A DNA stretch of 64,000 nucleotides, from contig JAVSGI010000005.1 of assembly GCA_032334235.1 (NCBI GenBank), positions 1,116,001-1,180,000 on the forward strand. The letters are read 5' to 3'. Below the pieces are notes generated by a model, which was given only the letters and a program-made list of their open reading frames with translations, did not search any database and was not told the origin of the DNA. Below, in pieces: positions 26,921 to 36,484 of this stretch. This stretch comes from Paracoccaceae bacterium Fryx2. Its GTDB lineage: Bacteria > Pseudomonadota > Alphaproteobacteria > Rhodobacterales > Rhodobacteraceae. Each line of letters begins with the position of its first letter. Position 1 is the stretch's first letter. The position numbers were made by a program, and so were the translations under genes.

Positions 26921-28387
26921 CTAGTAGTCGCCCTTGCCGGTATGCTTGCGCAGCCGCGAGGGCGTCGAGAAATACCGGCCCTTGAAGGGGTTCTTGTCGC
27001 CCTGCCCGCGCAGCGTCAGGCGGATCGGAGTGCCCGGCATGTCGAAATGTTCGCGCAAGCCATTGACCAGATAGCGTTTGTAGCTTTCGGGTGTCTGTTC
27101 GGGCAGCGAGCACATCACGATGAAACCGGGCGGCCGGGTCTTGACCTGCGTCATGTAGCGCATCTTGATGCGCCGCCCGCCGGGGGCCGGTGGCGGATGC
27201 GCCTCGACCATGGCGCCAAGCCAGGTGTTCAACCGCGCGGTCGGGATGCGGCGGTTCCACACGTCATGCGCCTTGAGGATCGCCTCGTGCAGCCGGTCCA
27301 GCCCCTTGCCGGTCTTGGCCGACACCGTGACCAGCGGCGCACCGCGCAACTGCGGCAGCAGCCGCTCGAAGCTTTCGCGCAGCTCTGCCAGTTTTTCCTG
27401 CTTTTCGCCTTCCAGATCCCATTTGTTGACCGCCAGCACCACGGCGCGGCCTTCGGATTCGGCATAGTCTGCAATCCGCAGATCCTGCTGTTCGAACGGA
27501 ATCTCGACGTCGAGCAGCACCACCACCACCTCGGCAAAGCGCACGGCGCGCAGACCGTCCGACACCGACATCTTTTCCAGCTTGTCGCTGATCCGGGCCT
27601 TCTTGCGCATTCCGGCGGTGTCGAAGATCCGGGTCGGCGTGCCAAGCCATTCGGTCTTGACCGAAATCGCGTCGCGGGTGATGCCCGCCTCGGGGCCGGT
27701 CAGCAGCCGCTCGTGGCCGAGGATCTTGTTGATCAGCGTCGATTTCCCGGCGTTGGGCCGCCCGATGACGGCGATCTGCAACGGCTTGTCCAGCGTCGGC
27801 TTGTGCGCATTGGGGTCGGCCTCGACCTCGGCCTCCTCCTCGGACACATCGACATCGACCACCGGGGCGTCGGCTTCGGCGCGTTCGCGGAAGGTGTCGC
27901 CGATCGGCAGCAGGATGCGGTAAAGGTCGTCCATCCCCTCGCCATGCTCGGCCGACAGGCGCACCGGGTCGCCGAGACCAAGGCTCCACGCCTCGATCGC
28001 GCCGGCATCCCCGGCCTTGCCTTCGGACTTGTTCACGCCAAGGATCACATGCGCGTTCTTCTTGCGCAGGATGTCGGCGAACACCTCGTCGGTCGGCGTG
28101 ACGCCGACCCGGCCGTCGATCAGGAAAAGGCACACGTCTGCCATGCTGACCGCACGTTCGGTCAGGCGGCGCATCCGGCCCTGAAGGCTGTCGTCTGTCA
28201 CCTCTTCCAGCCCCGCCGTGTCGATCACGGTGAAGCGCAGGTCAAACAGCTTGGCATCCCCCTCGCGCAGGTCGCGCGTCACGCCGGGCTGGTCATCGAC
28301 CAGCGCCAGCTTGCGCCCGACAAGGCGGTTGAACAGGGTGGACTTGCCCACATTGGGCCGCCCGACGATGGCGAGGGTAAAGGTCAT
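26921..28387 (-). CDS. der: Ribosome biogenesis GTPase Der
   Basis: A 488-residue double-GTPase needed for 50S ribosome assembly. Two G domains are seen: the first with [16 protein letters not shown] and NKSE, the second with [20 protein letters not shown] and NKWD. A C-terminal KH-like domain follows ([39 protein letters not shown], in parts). The acidic linker ([15 protein letters not shown]) between G domains is typical of alphaproteobacterial Der. It follows bamB and a yfgM-like gene on the same strand, the conserved order. Confidence 0.97.
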   Translation of the reverse strand: MTFTLAIVGRPNVGKSTLFNRLVGRKLALVDDQPGVTRDLREGDAKLFDLRFTVIDTAGLEEVTDDSLQGRMRRLTERAVSMADVCLFLIDGRVGVTPTDEVFADILRKKNAHVILGVNKSEGKAGDAGAIEAWSLGLGDPVRLSAEHGEGMDDLYRILLPIGDTFRERAEADAPVVDVDVSEEEAEVEADPNAHKPTLDKPLQIAVIGRPNAGKSTLINKILGHERLLTGPEAGITRDAISVKTEWLGTPTRIFDTAGMRKKARISDKLEKMSVSDGLRAVRFAEVVVVLLDVEIPFEQQDLRIADYAESEGRAVVLAVNKWDLEGEKQEKLAELRESFERLLPQLRGAPLVTVSAKTGKGLDRLHEAILKAHDVWNRRIPTARLNTWLGAMVEAHPPPAPGGRRIKMRYMTQVKTRPPGFIVMCSLPEQTPESYKRYLVNGLREHFDMPGTPIRLTLRGQGDKNPFKGRYFSTPSRLRKHTGKGDY

Positions 28388-28444
28388 GCTGCCCTCCGGG
28401 GGCGGGTTCGTGCGTCAAGCCTGCTGCCTTACACGCCCCCGCGC

Positions 28445-29791
28445 CTAACGGAAAGCGTGAAGTTGCCCGTTGCCAGACATGACATACATCACGCCCCCGG
28501 CAAAGGCCGGCGCCGAAGCCGCCCCGCCGGGCAGCTCGACGCTGCCGACCAGCGCGCCGTTGACCGGGCTGAAGAAGCGAATCAGGTTGTCGGACGAGGC
28601 GACCACCAGCCGCCCACCCGCCAGCACCGGGCCGTAATGGGCAAAGATCGCCTTGCGGCGCTTGATCTTTTCCTTGGTGAAATAGGGCATTTCCACCGAC
28701 CAGATCACCGCGCCGCTTTCCGCATCCAGCCGCACCAGCCGCGCCTCGTCGTTGACGAGGAACACCGAGCCGCCGACCGCAGCCACCGGCCCCAGCGCGC
28801 CTTCGGTTGCCGTCCACAGCTTTTCGCCGGTCGCGGTGCTCAGCGCCGCGGTGCGCCCCGAGGGCGTGCCGACATATGTCACCGCCCCCGCCACCACCGG
28901 ATCTGCGGTCACGCCGCCGATGGTGCCGTAGGCGCGGCCCGCACGTTGACCGGCGACGACGCCGCCCCACACCCGCTCGCCGCTGTCGCGCCGCACCGCG
29001 ACGATCTCGCCGCTGGAAAACGGCAGGATCACGGTGTCGCCGGCAATCGCGGGGCCGGCCGAACCGATCATGCCCGTCGCCTGCGGCACGGCCGGCACCT
29101 GCCAGCGCACCCGGCCGTTGGCGGTATCGACCCCCCAGGCCGAGGAATCGCGCCCGACCACATAGACCATGCCGCCCTCGACCGTGGGCGCGCCGGTCAC
29201 CGGCGCTTCCAGTTGCTGGCGCCAGATCACGGCGCCGCTGGCCGGGTTGACCGCGATCAACTCGCCATAGCCGGTCGCCACGAACACCTTGCCGTCGCCA
29301 TAGCCGAGGCCACCGCCCGACGCATCGCCCGCACGGTCGTTGCCGGGCGTCAGGTCGACCGACCACAGCGCCCCGCCGCCGGTCGAGGTGGCCGCCAGAT
29401 GCGACTGGGAATCCAGCGTGAAGACTCGCCCCCCCGCGACAATCGGGATGGTCGCCGACCGGTAACGGCGGCTGTTGCCGGTGCCGATGTTGGCGGTCCA
29501 CACCCTGACGGGGGCGGCGCTCAGGGCTGCATGGGGGGGCAGATGGCGGCTGTTGCCGGCGCGATGCGTCCAGTCGGCATTGGCCGTGACCCCGGGCAGC
29601 GAGATCGGCTGGCTGACGTTCTGGACGAAACGCGAGGTGTCGCGGGGGGCGGGCTGGCCTTCGACCGGCAGGCTGGCCTCCAGCGGCGCGCGCAGGTCGA
29701 ACCTTTCGCCCGGCAGGATCAGTTCACGTTCGGCGCAGGCACCCAGCAACCCGAGAAGCGCCAGACCCGTCACCACTGCATTCCGCTTCAC
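28445..29791 (-). CDS. bamB: BamB-like outer-membrane assembly lipoprotein
   Basis: A 448-residue PQQ-type beta-propeller lipoprotein of the BAM complex. It starts at GTG 29791 (KRNAVVTGLALLGLLGAC); the lipobox LLGAC gives a lipidated Cys. At least six blade repeats follow (GKVFVATGYGELIAVNPASGAVIWR, TVEGGMVYVVGRDSSAWGVDTANGRVRWQ, and so on, quoted in part). Frames starting farther upstream overlap the yfgM-like gene and have no signal peptide. The order yfgM-like, bamB, der is the usual one. Confidence 0.9.
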   Translation of the reverse strand: MKRNAVVTGLALLGLLGACAERELILPGERFDLRAPLEASLPVEGQPAPRDTSRFVQNVSQPISLPGVTANADWTHRAGNSRHLPPHAALSAAPVRVWTANIGTGNSRRYRSATIPIVAGGRVFTLDSQSHLAATSTGGGALWSVDLTPGNDRAGDASGGGLGYGDGKVFVATGYGELIAVNPASGAVIWRQQLEAPVTGAPTVEGGMVYVVGRDSSAWGVDTANGRVRWQVPAVPQATGMIGSAGPAIAGDTVILPFSSGEIVAVRRDSGERVWGGVVAGQRAGRAYGTIGGVTADPVVAGAVTYVGTPSGRTAALSTATGEKLWTATEGALGPVAAVGGSVFLVNDEARLVRLDAESGAVIWSVEMPYFTKEKIKRRKAIFAHYGPVLAGGRLVVASSDNLIRFFSPVNGALVGSVELPGGAASAPAFAGGVMYVMSGNGQLHAFR

Positions 29792-29849
29792 CGTGAAACC
29801 CCCGTCCCTGCCCCGTTGTTCCTGCCCGCCAAGGCGTCGTGCCGCCCGT

Positions 29850-30497
29850 TCAGCCTGCGGTGACCTCGCCGCCCAGCGCGACAATCATCTGCGACGCGCG
29901 CTGACGCAAGCCCGACGGGGCCTGCTGATCGACGACCAGCGCCTGCAGCGCCGTGATGGCCGCAGCGGTGTCGCCGGCTTCCGCCTGCAGATAGGCGAGT
30001 TGTTCCAGCGCCAGCGGCCGGAACGGCCGCCCTGGTGCGGCAATCGCGTCCAGCGCGGCGCGGCGGTCGGCGGCGGGCATGTCGGCCCCCGCCAGCAGCA
30101 CGCGGCGCAACACCGCCAGATCGCGGTAGGCAACCGGCAGCGCCGCATCCGCCGCCACCTTGTCAAGCGCCACCAGCGCCCCGGCGCGATCGGTCCCCGG
30201 GTCCGAGGCCAGCAGCAGGTTCTGCACCGCCGCGCGGTCGCCCGCGGCCGAAACCGCCGCTAGCGCGCTGCTGCGCGCCTCGGGGGTGGCCGCTTCCATT
30301 GCGCCCATCACCGCGTCACCGAAGGCTTGCGCCTGCGACTGCCGGTTGGCCTTCTGCCATTCATTGAACCCGGCCCCGCCGACGATGAGGATCACCAGCA
30401 GCACGGCGATCCAGCCATAGCGGCGGAACATCGCGAAAAGCCGGTCGCGCCGGACCTCTTCGGTCACTTCGTTGATGAAGCTGTCGGGGTTGCTCAC
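29850..30497 (-). CDS. YfgM-like tetratricopeptide membrane protein
   Basis: A 215-residue single-span protein: cytosolic N-terminus (SNPDSFINEVTEEVRRDRLFAMFRRYG), a transmembrane helix (WIAVLLVILIVGGAGF) and a periplasmic helical TPR-like domain (FRPLALEQLAYLQAEAGDTAAAITALQALV). This matches YfgM, a SecYEG/PpiD-associated chaperone-like protein encoded before bamB. It is the first gene of the yfgM-bamB-der set. Confidence 0.85.
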   Translation of the reverse strand: MSNPDSFINEVTEEVRRDRLFAMFRRYGWIAVLLVILIVGGAGFNEWQKANRQSQAQAFGDAVMGAMEAATPEARSSALAAVSAAGDRAAVQNLLLASDPGTDRAGALVALDKVAADAALPVAYRDLAVLRRVLLAGADMPAADRRAALDAIAAPGRPFRPLALEQLAYLQAEAGDTAAAITALQALVVDQQAPSGLRQRASQMIVALGGEVTAG

Positions 30498-30573
30498 AAG
30501 GGTTCTCCGTGCCTTTGTGCTGTCTTACACGCAAGGGCTCGGGCTTGCCAAGCCCTGCCGCCGCGGGCGGGCG

Positions 30574-32415
30574 TCAGGCCGCCTTGCCCGCGGCCTCCTC
30601 CTCCGAGGATTGCCGGGCCCACATCGAGGCGTAGCGCCCGCCCTGCGCCAGCAGCACCTCGTGCGTGCCCTGTTCGGTGATCCGCCCGTCCTCCAGCACC
30701 ACGATGCGGTCGGCGTCGGCAATCGTGGACAGGCGGTGCGCTATGGTGATCACGGTCCGGCCCTTGCCCATTTCCAGCAGGCTGTCCTGGATGTCGCGCT
30801 CGGTCTGGGTGTCCAGCGCCGAGGTCGCCTCGTCCAGCAGCAGGATCGGCGGGTTCTTCAGCAGGGTGCGGGCGATGCCGACCCGCTGCTTTTCGCCGCC
30901 CGAAAGTTTCAGGCCGCGCTCGCCGACCGTGGTCTGATAGCCGTCGGGCAGGCTGGTGATGAAGTCGTGGATCCGCGCGGCGCGCGCTGCGGCCTCGACC
31001 TCGGCACGGTCGGCCTCGGGGCGGCCGTAGGCGATGTTGTAATAGATCGTGTCGTTGAACAGCACGGTATCCTGCGGCACCACGCCGATCCGCGCGTGCA
31101 GGCTGTCCTGGGTGATGTCGCGCACGTCCTGCCCGTCGATCCGCAGGGCACCCTGCGTCACGTCGTAAAACCGGAACATCAGCCGACCGATGGTCGACTT
31201 GCCCGACCCCGACGGGCCCACCAGCGCCACACGCTCGCCCGCGCCGACATGCAGCGTGATGCCCTTGAGGATCTCGCGCCCGGATTCATAGCCGAAATGC
31301 ACGCCCTCGAAGCTCAGCGCGCCGCCCCTGACCACCAGATCCGGCGCGCCCGGCTTGTCCAGCACCTCGGCCGGCTGCGCCAGCAGGCCGAACATCTCGC
31401 CCATGTCGACCAGCGCCTGCCGGATTTCCCGATACACCGTGCCGAGGAAGTTCAGCGGCAGGGTGATCTGGATCATGTAGGCGTTGACCATGACGAAATC
31501 GCCGACCGTCAGCTTGCCGGATTGCACCCCCATTGCCGCCATCACCATCACGATGATCAGGCCCGCGGTGATCAGGAATGCCTGACCGAAGTTCAGCAGG
31601 CTCAGCGACTGCCCGGTCTTGACCGCCATGCGTTCGTAATCGGCCATCGAGGCGTCATACCTTTGCGCCTCGCGGCTTTCGGCGCCGAAATACTTGACGG
31701 TCTCGAAGTTCAGCAGGCTGTCGATCGCCTTCTGGTTGGCCTCTGTGTCGCGGTCGTTCATCTGGCGGCGGATCCTGACCCGCCATTCGGTGACCTTGAA
31801 GGTGAAGGTCACGTAAAGCGCGATGGTGACCACCACGACCAGCATGTATTCGACGCCGAACAGGAAGGCGAACAGCACAGAGACCATGCTCAATTCCAGG
31901 ATCAGCGGCCCGATCGAGAACAGCATGAAGCGCAGCAGGAAATCGACGCCCTTCACCCCGCGCTCGATGATCCGGCTCAGGCCCCCGGTCTTGCGGCTGA
32001 TGTGGTAGCGCATCGACAGGCGGTGGATGTGGGTAAAGGTTTCCAGCGCCAGCTGCCGCAGCGCCCGCTGGCCGACCTTGACGAACACCACGTCGCGCAA
32101 CTCGTTGAACGCCACCGCCCCCAGCCGCGCCACGCCGTAGGCGACCGTCAGGCCGACCGCGCCGTACAGCAGCAGCCAGGCGTCGCCGCGCGACTCGCCC
32201 GCCAGCGAATCCACCGCCGCCTTGTAGAAGAACGGTGTTGCGACCGCGATCAGCTTGGCCACCACCAGCGCCAGCAGCGCCAGCACCACCCGCCGCTTCA
32301 CCCAGCCCTGCCCCGCAGGCCAGAGGTAGGGCAGGACGCGGCGCATGGTCTGCAGGCCGCTGGCGCTGGGGGGCCTGCTGTCGGCGCTGGTGGCCGTACT
32401 CGTCAACTTGCGCAT
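30574..32415 (-). CDS. Atm1/HMT1-type ABC exporter
   Basis: A 613-residue half-transporter with a fused membrane domain (six helices, about 35-340) and a nucleotide-binding domain: Walker A VGPSGSGKST, signature LSGGEKQRVGIAR, Walker B ILLLDEATSALD, and H-loop IAHRLST. The membrane-domain block LSMRYHISRKTGGLSRIIERG and NFETVKYFGAE are typical of Atm1-like exporters, which export glutathione-linked metals or sulfur species. ATG 32415 (MRKLTST) is preferred over 32454. It is divergent from an ArsR regulator with cysteine pairs, which suggests metal-linked control. Confidence 0.9.
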   Translation of the reverse strand: MRKLTSTATSADSRPPSASGLQTMRRVLPYLWPAGQGWVKRRVVLALLALVVAKLIAVATPFFYKAAVDSLAGESRGDAWLLLYGAVGLTVAYGVARLGAVAFNELRDVVFVKVGQRALRQLALETFTHIHRLSMRYHISRKTGGLSRIIERGVKGVDFLLRFMLFSIGPLILELSMVSVLFAFLFGVEYMLVVVVTIALYVTFTFKVTEWRVRIRRQMNDRDTEANQKAIDSLLNFETVKYFGAESREAQRYDASMADYERMAVKTGQSLSLLNFGQAFLITAGLIIVMVMAAMGVQSGKLTVGDFVMVNAYMIQITLPLNFLGTVYREIRQALVDMGEMFGLLAQPAEVLDKPGAPDLVVRGGALSFEGVHFGYESGREILKGITLHVGAGERVALVGPSGSGKSTIGRLMFRFYDVTQGALRIDGQDVRDITQDSLHARIGVVPQDTVLFNDTIYYNIAYGRPEADRAEVEAAARAARIHDFITSLPDGYQTTVGERGLKLSGGEKQRVGIARTLLKNPPILLLDEATSALDTQTERDIQDSLLEMGKGRTVITIAHRLSTIADADRIVVLEDGRITEQGTHEVLLAQGGRYASMWARQSSEEEAAGKAA

Positions 32416-32496
32416 CGCGTCGTCCTTGGGCTGGCGGATCGCCCGGCGGGGCAAGGGGCATTGATCGGCGCCGGGGATTGGGCTATGACTGGATCG

Positions 32497-32520
32497 TTCA
32501 ACATTTCATGAGTAGTTGAA
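32497..32520. promoter_or_regulatory. Inverted repeat TTCAAC-N12-GTTGAA, candidate ArsR operator
   Basis: A perfect 6-bp inverted repeat spans 24 bp immediately before the arsR-type ATG (32523) and 82 bp before the exporter start. Size and place fit autoregulation by an ArsR/SmtB dimer. Confidence 0.55.
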
Positions 32521-32522
32521 GC

Positions 32523-32885
32523 ATGGAGCAAAGTAAAGTCCTCGACGCCCTGTCGGCGCTGGCCCACGCGGCACGGCTTGATATTCTGCGCCTTCTGATG
32601 GCGCAAGGGGCGGATGGACTGCCGGCAGGCCAGATCGGGCAGCATCTGGCGCTGCCCGCCTCGCGGCTGTCGTTCCATCTGGCGGCGCTGGAACAGGCCG
32701 GGCTGATCCGCTCGCGCCGGTCGGCGCGCAACGTGATCTATGCCGTCGATCTGGCGGCACTGGGCGGCATGATGTCCTATCTGATGAACGATTGCTGCCT
32801 TGCCCACCCCGAGGTGATGGCCTGCTGCCGCCACCACCCCGAAGACCCCGCGCCCGGCCCGGTCAGTTCCTTGCAGGCAAAGTGA
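32523..32885 (+). CDS. ArsR/SmtB-family regulator with C-terminal cysteine pairs
   Basis: A 120-residue winged-helix repressor: ALAHAARLDILRLLMAQGADGLPAGQIGQHLALPASRLSFHLAALEQAGLI (in parts), then a wing RSRRSARNVIYAV. The usual alpha-3 ELCVCDL metal site is absent. Instead the C-terminus has CCLAHPEVMACCRHH, a plausible soft-metal site. It is divergent from the Atm1-type exporter. Its last 23 bases overlap the convergent LysM gene. Confidence 0.88.
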   Translation: MEQSKVLDALSALAHAARLDILRLLMAQGADGLPAGQIGQHLALPASRLSFHLAALEQAGLIRSRRSARNVIYAVDLAALGGMMSYLMNDCCLAHPEVMACCRHHPEDPAPGPVSSLQAK

Positions 32886-34398
32886 ACACCTGCCCCGGAT
32901 AGATCAGGTCGGGGTCGATGATCTTGTCGCGGTTGGCGTCGAACACCTGCACATACAGGATGCCGTTGCCCATGTTGTCGCGCGCGATGCGCCACAGGCT
33001 GAAGCCGGGCTGAACCGTCACCACCACGGGGGGCCGCGGTGCGGCGGGGGCAGACTCGGGGGCCGGGGCAGGCGCGGCAAGCGGTGCCTGGTCCGACCCC
33101 GGCACAGGCTGGGCGGGCGGGGCGATGCCCGGCGCGGCCGCTGGTTCGGGTGCAGGCGGGGCCACTGGCGCATCGGCCGCCACCACGGGCGGCTGCGCCG
33201 CGCCGGTCACCGGGCGTGCCCGTGGCGCCGAAGATGCAACCGGCTCAGACCCCGCCTCCGGTATGGATTCGGCGGGCTGCGGCGCGGGTTCGGCGGGCGG
33301 CGCAGGTTCGGCAGCGGCCATCGGGGCGGCAGCGGGCGGCGGGGCGGGCTGCGCTGTCGCCGCCTGCGCCAGCGTCAGCAGCGTTTCGCGCTGGAACGGC
33401 GTCTCGAACCGAGCGTTCACCCTGCCCGCCGCGTCAAGCTGATCGGCGCGCAGCGTGTAGATCCCCGGCACGACGGCGGGCAGGGTCGCGGCCCAGTTGC
33501 CATCGCCCGCCACTGTCGCCACCTGCGCTTCGGCATTGTCGAGGTAAAGCCGGATGGTCGCCCCTGCCACACCCCGCCCGGCCAGCACCACCGCGCCCGC
33601 GCCGGAATAGGAAATCGTGTCGATCGTCACGCTGTCCGCCCCGGCGGCCTCGGCACCGGCGGCGGGTTGCAGCACGCGGGCTCCGGCGTCGGTCACCAGC
33701 AGCGCCGCGGGCGGCTGCGGCTGCGGGGCGGAAGCGGCTTCGGGCGCTGGCGGCCGGGCCGACCCCGCGGGCTCGGGTTCGGGCACCGGCCCGGAAGCCG
33801 CAGCCACCGCCGTCGCGGGCAGCGGCGCCAGCATCACGCCCTCCGCCGAGGCGATGGGTGCCCCCCCCGGCATGGTCATGACGAGGGTCAACAGCCGCGC
33901 GTCACCGCCGGGCGGCAGATCGAACATCGCGGCAAAGCCGCCGCGTGCATTCGCCACGGCACGGGCCACCTCTGCCCCATCGACCAGCAGCGCCACGCCG
34001 GACCCCGGCTGCGCCCGCCCCGCCACCACGACCGATCCGCCCGGCTCGACCCGCACGGTGTCGAAGGCAGGCGGCGCCGCATCCGGCAGGGGCGTCGCCC
34101 CGGCGTCCGGCGCCGCGACCCCAGGCGGGTCCGGCGTGGCAAGCGGTGCCGGGTCCGGCTTGGCAGGCGGTGCCGGGTCCGGCGTGGCAGGCGGTGCCGC
34201 AGCCGGCTCCGGCGCGGCAACCTGCGCGGGCACACCGGGCGCGGCAACCCGCGCAGGCGCCACGGCCAGCGCCAGCGGCGCGGGGGGCGGGGTCTTGCCC
34301 GGCGTCGTCACCCACCAGGCCACGCCTGCCGCCGCAACCGCCCCGAGCCCCAGAACCGCGGCCCATGCCCCGGTTCCCATTCCCTTCCACACCGCCAT
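32863..34398 (-). CDS. LysM-domain protein with Ig-like and Ala/Pro-rich regions
   Basis: A 511-residue envelope protein. One N-terminal transmembrane helix (AWAAVLGLGAVAAAGVAWWV) is followed by a long Ala/Pro-rich region with PATPDPAPPAKPDPAPLATP-type repeats. Two Ig-like beta modules follow (VEPGGSVVVAGRAQPGSGVALLVDG and YSGAGAVVLAGRGVAGATIRLYLDN), then another Ala/Pro stretch and a C-terminal LysM (VQPGFSLWRIARDNMGNGILYVQVFDANRDKI, partly quoted). It is probably anchored in the inner membrane with LysM on peptidoglycan. Exact role is unknown. Confidence 0.82.
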   Translation of the reverse strand: MAVWKGMGTGAWAAVLGLGAVAAAGVAWWVTTPGKTPPPAPLALAVAPARVAAPGVPAQVAAPEPAAAPPATPDPAPPAKPDPAPLATPDPPGVAAPDAGATPLPDAAPPAFDTVRVEPGGSVVVAGRAQPGSGVALLVDGAEVARAVANARGGFAAMFDLPPGGDARLLTLVMTMPGGAPIASAEGVMLAPLPATAVAAASGPVPEPEPAGSARPPAPEAASAPQPQPPAALLVTDAGARVLQPAAGAEAAGADSVTIDTISYSGAGAVVLAGRGVAGATIRLYLDNAEAQVATVAGDGNWAATLPAVVPGIYTLRADQLDAAGRVNARFETPFQRETLLTLAQAATAQPAPPPAAAPMAAAEPAPPAEPAPQPAESIPEAGSEPVASSAPRARPVTGAAQPPVVAADAPVAPPAPEPAAAPGIAPPAQPVPGSDQAPLAAPAPAPESAPAAPRPPVVVTVQPGFSLWRIARDNMGNGILYVQVFDANRDKIIDPDLIYPGQVFTLPARN

Positions 34399-34496
34399 CG
34401 GACTTCCCTTCGCGGGGCCGGTTCCGGCCCCAGCTTCCTTTCAGACAGGAACCCCTATATCAGGGGGCAAATCAACAGGTTTCCGAAGGTTGACCC

Positions 34497-35051
34497 ATGA
34501 TCACGCTCCGCTCCGTCTGTGTTTTCTGCGGTTCGCGCGCCGGGCACAGCCCCGCCCATGCCGAGGCCGCCCGCGACCTGGGGGCGCTGATCGCGGCGAT
34601 GGGCTGGCGGCTGATCTATGGCGCGGGCGACGTGGGGCTGATGGGCGAGGTGGCGCGGGCCGCGCAATCGGCCGGGGCCGTGGCGATGGGGGTGATACCG
34701 ATCCATCTGATGGAACGCGAACAGGGGCGGCGCGACCTTGCGCAACTGGTCATCACCGAAGACATGCATGAACGCAAGAAGGTGATGTTCATGAATTCGG
34801 ACGCCATCGTGGTGCTGCCGGGCGGGGCCGGATCGCTCGACGAGTTCTTCGAGGTGCTGACATGGCGCCAGATCGGCCTGCACGAGAAACCCATCCTTCT
34901 GCTGGACATCGAAGGCTACTGGCAGCCGCTGGCCGCCCTGCTCGACCATGTGATCGCCGCAGGCTTCGCCGACGCCAGCCTGCGCGACTACTACACGCTG
35001 GTGCCCGACTCCGCGACGCTGGCAGACCGGCTGCGCGCCGCCCTGTCCTGA
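34497..35051 (+). CDS. LOG-family (TIGR00730) nucleotide 5'-monophosphate phosphoribohydrolase
   Basis: A 184-residue Rossmann-like protein: VCVFCGSRAGHSPAHAEAA, YGAGDVGLMGEVA, MHERKKVMFMNSDAIVVLPGGAGSLDEFFEVLTWRQIGLHEKP (in parts). The LOG signature PGGxGTxxE appears here as PGGAGSLDE, and MHERK carries the catalytic Arg. Bacterial members release bases from nucleotide monophosphates and are often labelled 'lysine decarboxylase-like', which is wrong. It stands alone. Confidence 0.88.
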   Translation: MITLRSVCVFCGSRAGHSPAHAEAARDLGALIAAMGWRLIYGAGDVGLMGEVARAAQSAGAVAMGVIPIHLMEREQGRRDLAQLVITEDMHERKKVMFMNSDAIVVLPGGAGSLDEFFEVLTWRQIGLHEKPILLLDIEGYWQPLAALLDHVIAAGFADASLRDYYTLVPDSATLADRLRAALS

Positions 35052-35212
35052 CGCAGGCCGCCCAGCGAAAGACGCGCAAGCGCCACACGAACGGCCCGGC
35101 GGCAACCAGCACGGCAGAGCGACGTGGCGGCCACGCCCTTCCGCTTCCCGGTCATCCGCCGCCCGCGTTGTTGCGCCTGTGGCACGGAACGCGGCCGGCG
35201 TGCTGCGGCGCT

Positions 35213-35659
35213 TCAGGCCACCGCCAGCGCCTCGACCACGATGTCGGCGATCTTCGGCAGCGGGTGCTTGGTCAGCGTCTTGGGAATCTCGGCCACCACC
35301 ACGGCCTGCAGCGCGGGCGGAAGCCGGTCGCGCACCGCCCCCAGCACCTGCGGCGGCGCGATCAGCACCAACTGCTCGAAACCGGCCTTGCCGACCTGCT
35401 CCAGCAGGTGCGCCACCACATCCGCCGCCAGCCCATCGGCCGCCAGCCTTGCGAAATCGGGCTGTTCCATGGCCGAGCGCTGATTGGGTCCGTTGTCGGC
35501 CATCCGGCCCGGCCGGTCCGATGCCCCGACGACCGCCGCAGCCGTCAACGCCTTTCTCTGGCGCAGCACGACGTCGCGGGTATCGCCGGCATTCTCAAGA
35601 ATCATTGCCCGCTCGCCGTCGGCCACCATGATCCAGGTCTTCGATGTCAGCATCGCCAT
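35213..35659 (-). CDS. Host-attachment-protein family (PF10116-like)
   Basis: A 148-residue soluble protein: TWIMVADGERAMILENAGD, DRPGRMADNGPNQRSAMEQPDFARLAADGLAADVVAHLLEQ (in parts), LVLIAPPQVLGAVRDRL and IPKTLTKHPLPKIADIV. This is the family named after a plant-attachment protein of Agrobacterium and resembles the eRF1 domain-3 fold. ATG 35659 is chosen because GGAGG sits 5 bases upstream; the longer frame runs into the sodB terminator. Real function is unknown. Confidence 0.85.
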   Translation of the reverse strand: MAMLTSKTWIMVADGERAMILENAGDTRDVVLRQRKALTAAAVVGASDRPGRMADNGPNQRSAMEQPDFARLAADGLAADVVAHLLEQVGKAGFEQLVLIAPPQVLGAVRDRLPPALQAVVVAEIPKTLTKHPLPKIADIVVEALAVA

Positions 35660-35738
35660 ACCGTCCTCCATTGCTTCCCGGGCGCTTCCGCCCCGGCAAA
35701 GATGGCAAGCCGCAGGACCGATTTCCAGCCGCACCAGC

Positions 35739-35769
35739 AAAAAGGCCCGCCCGGCTGTCCGGGCGGGCC
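35739..35769 (-). terminator. Intrinsic terminator after sodB
   Basis: GGCCCGCCCGG and CCGGGCGGGCC form an 11-bp perfect stem with a 4-base loop, followed on the minus strand by TTTTT. It lies 20 bases past the sodB stop. Confidence 0.88.
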
Positions 35770-35789
35770 CCTGTCTCGCCATGCGAAAA

Positions 35790-36389
35790 TCACATGCGGG
35801 CAGCGACCGCTTCCCAGTTCACCAGCTTTTCCAGGAAGTTGGTCAGGTACGCCGGGCGCTTGTTGCGGAAGTCGATGTAGTAGGAATGTTCCCACACGTC
35901 GCAGCCCAGGAGCGCGGTCTGCCCGAAGCACAGCGGGTTCACGCCGTTCTCGGTCTTGGTGACCTTAAGCGCGCCGTCCTTGTCCTTGACGAGCCAGGCC
36001 CAGCCCGAGCCGAACTGCCCGGCCCCGGCGGCGGCGAAATCGTCCTTGAACTTCTGTACCGACCCGAAGCCCTCGACCAGCGCCTTCTCAAGCTCACCCG
36101 GCATCGCGGCGCCCTTCGGCCCAATCACCTCCCAGAACAGCGCGTGGTTCCAGTGCTGCGAGGCGTTGTTGAAGATGCCGTTCTGCGCCACGGCGCCCGC
36201 GGCATAGGTGCCGACCACGATTTCCTCGACCGACTTCGCTTCCCACTCGGTGCCCGCGATCAGCTTGTTGCCGTTGTCGACATAGGCCTTGTGGTGCAGG
36301 TCATGGTGATATTCCAGCGTCTCCTTCGACATGCCAAGCGACGCCAGCGCATCGTGGGCATAGGGCAGATCCGGAAGGGTGAAGGCCAT
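35790..36389 (-). CDS. sodB: Fe/Mn superoxide dismutase
   Basis: A 199-residue cytosolic superoxide dismutase: FTLPDLPYAHDALASLGMS, YHHDLHHKAYVDNGN, NNASQHWNHALFWEVIGP, GQFGSGWAWLV, and the metal-ligand motif DVWEHSYYIDFRNKRPAYL. GSGWAWL and the Gln-rich N-terminal block resemble the Fe-type, but metal choice cannot be fixed. ATG 36389 has AAGGA upstream; a longer frame has no family match. A strong terminator follows. Confidence 0.95.
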   Translation of the reverse strand: MAFTLPDLPYAHDALASLGMSKETLEYHHDLHHKAYVDNGNKLIAGTEWEAKSVEEIVVGTYAAGAVAQNGIFNNASQHWNHALFWEVIGPKGAAMPGELEKALVEGFGSVQKFKDDFAAAGAGQFGSGWAWLVKDKDGALKVTKTENGVNPLCFGQTALLGCDVWEHSYYIDFRNKRPAYLTNFLEKLVNWEAVAARM

Positions 36390-36484
36390 GGTGATATCCT
36401 TTCGCGTGTGAAACATCCTGCATGGACTTAGAAGCGCCATGCCCGCAAGGTCAAGTGTCCGCCCGCCTTTTGCGCCCGTCCGCA

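Noticed and set aside
26477-29863. Plus-strand open frame of more than 1100 codons opposite der and bamB
   Set aside because: Same shadow composition; Der and BamB motifs are perfect on the minus strand.
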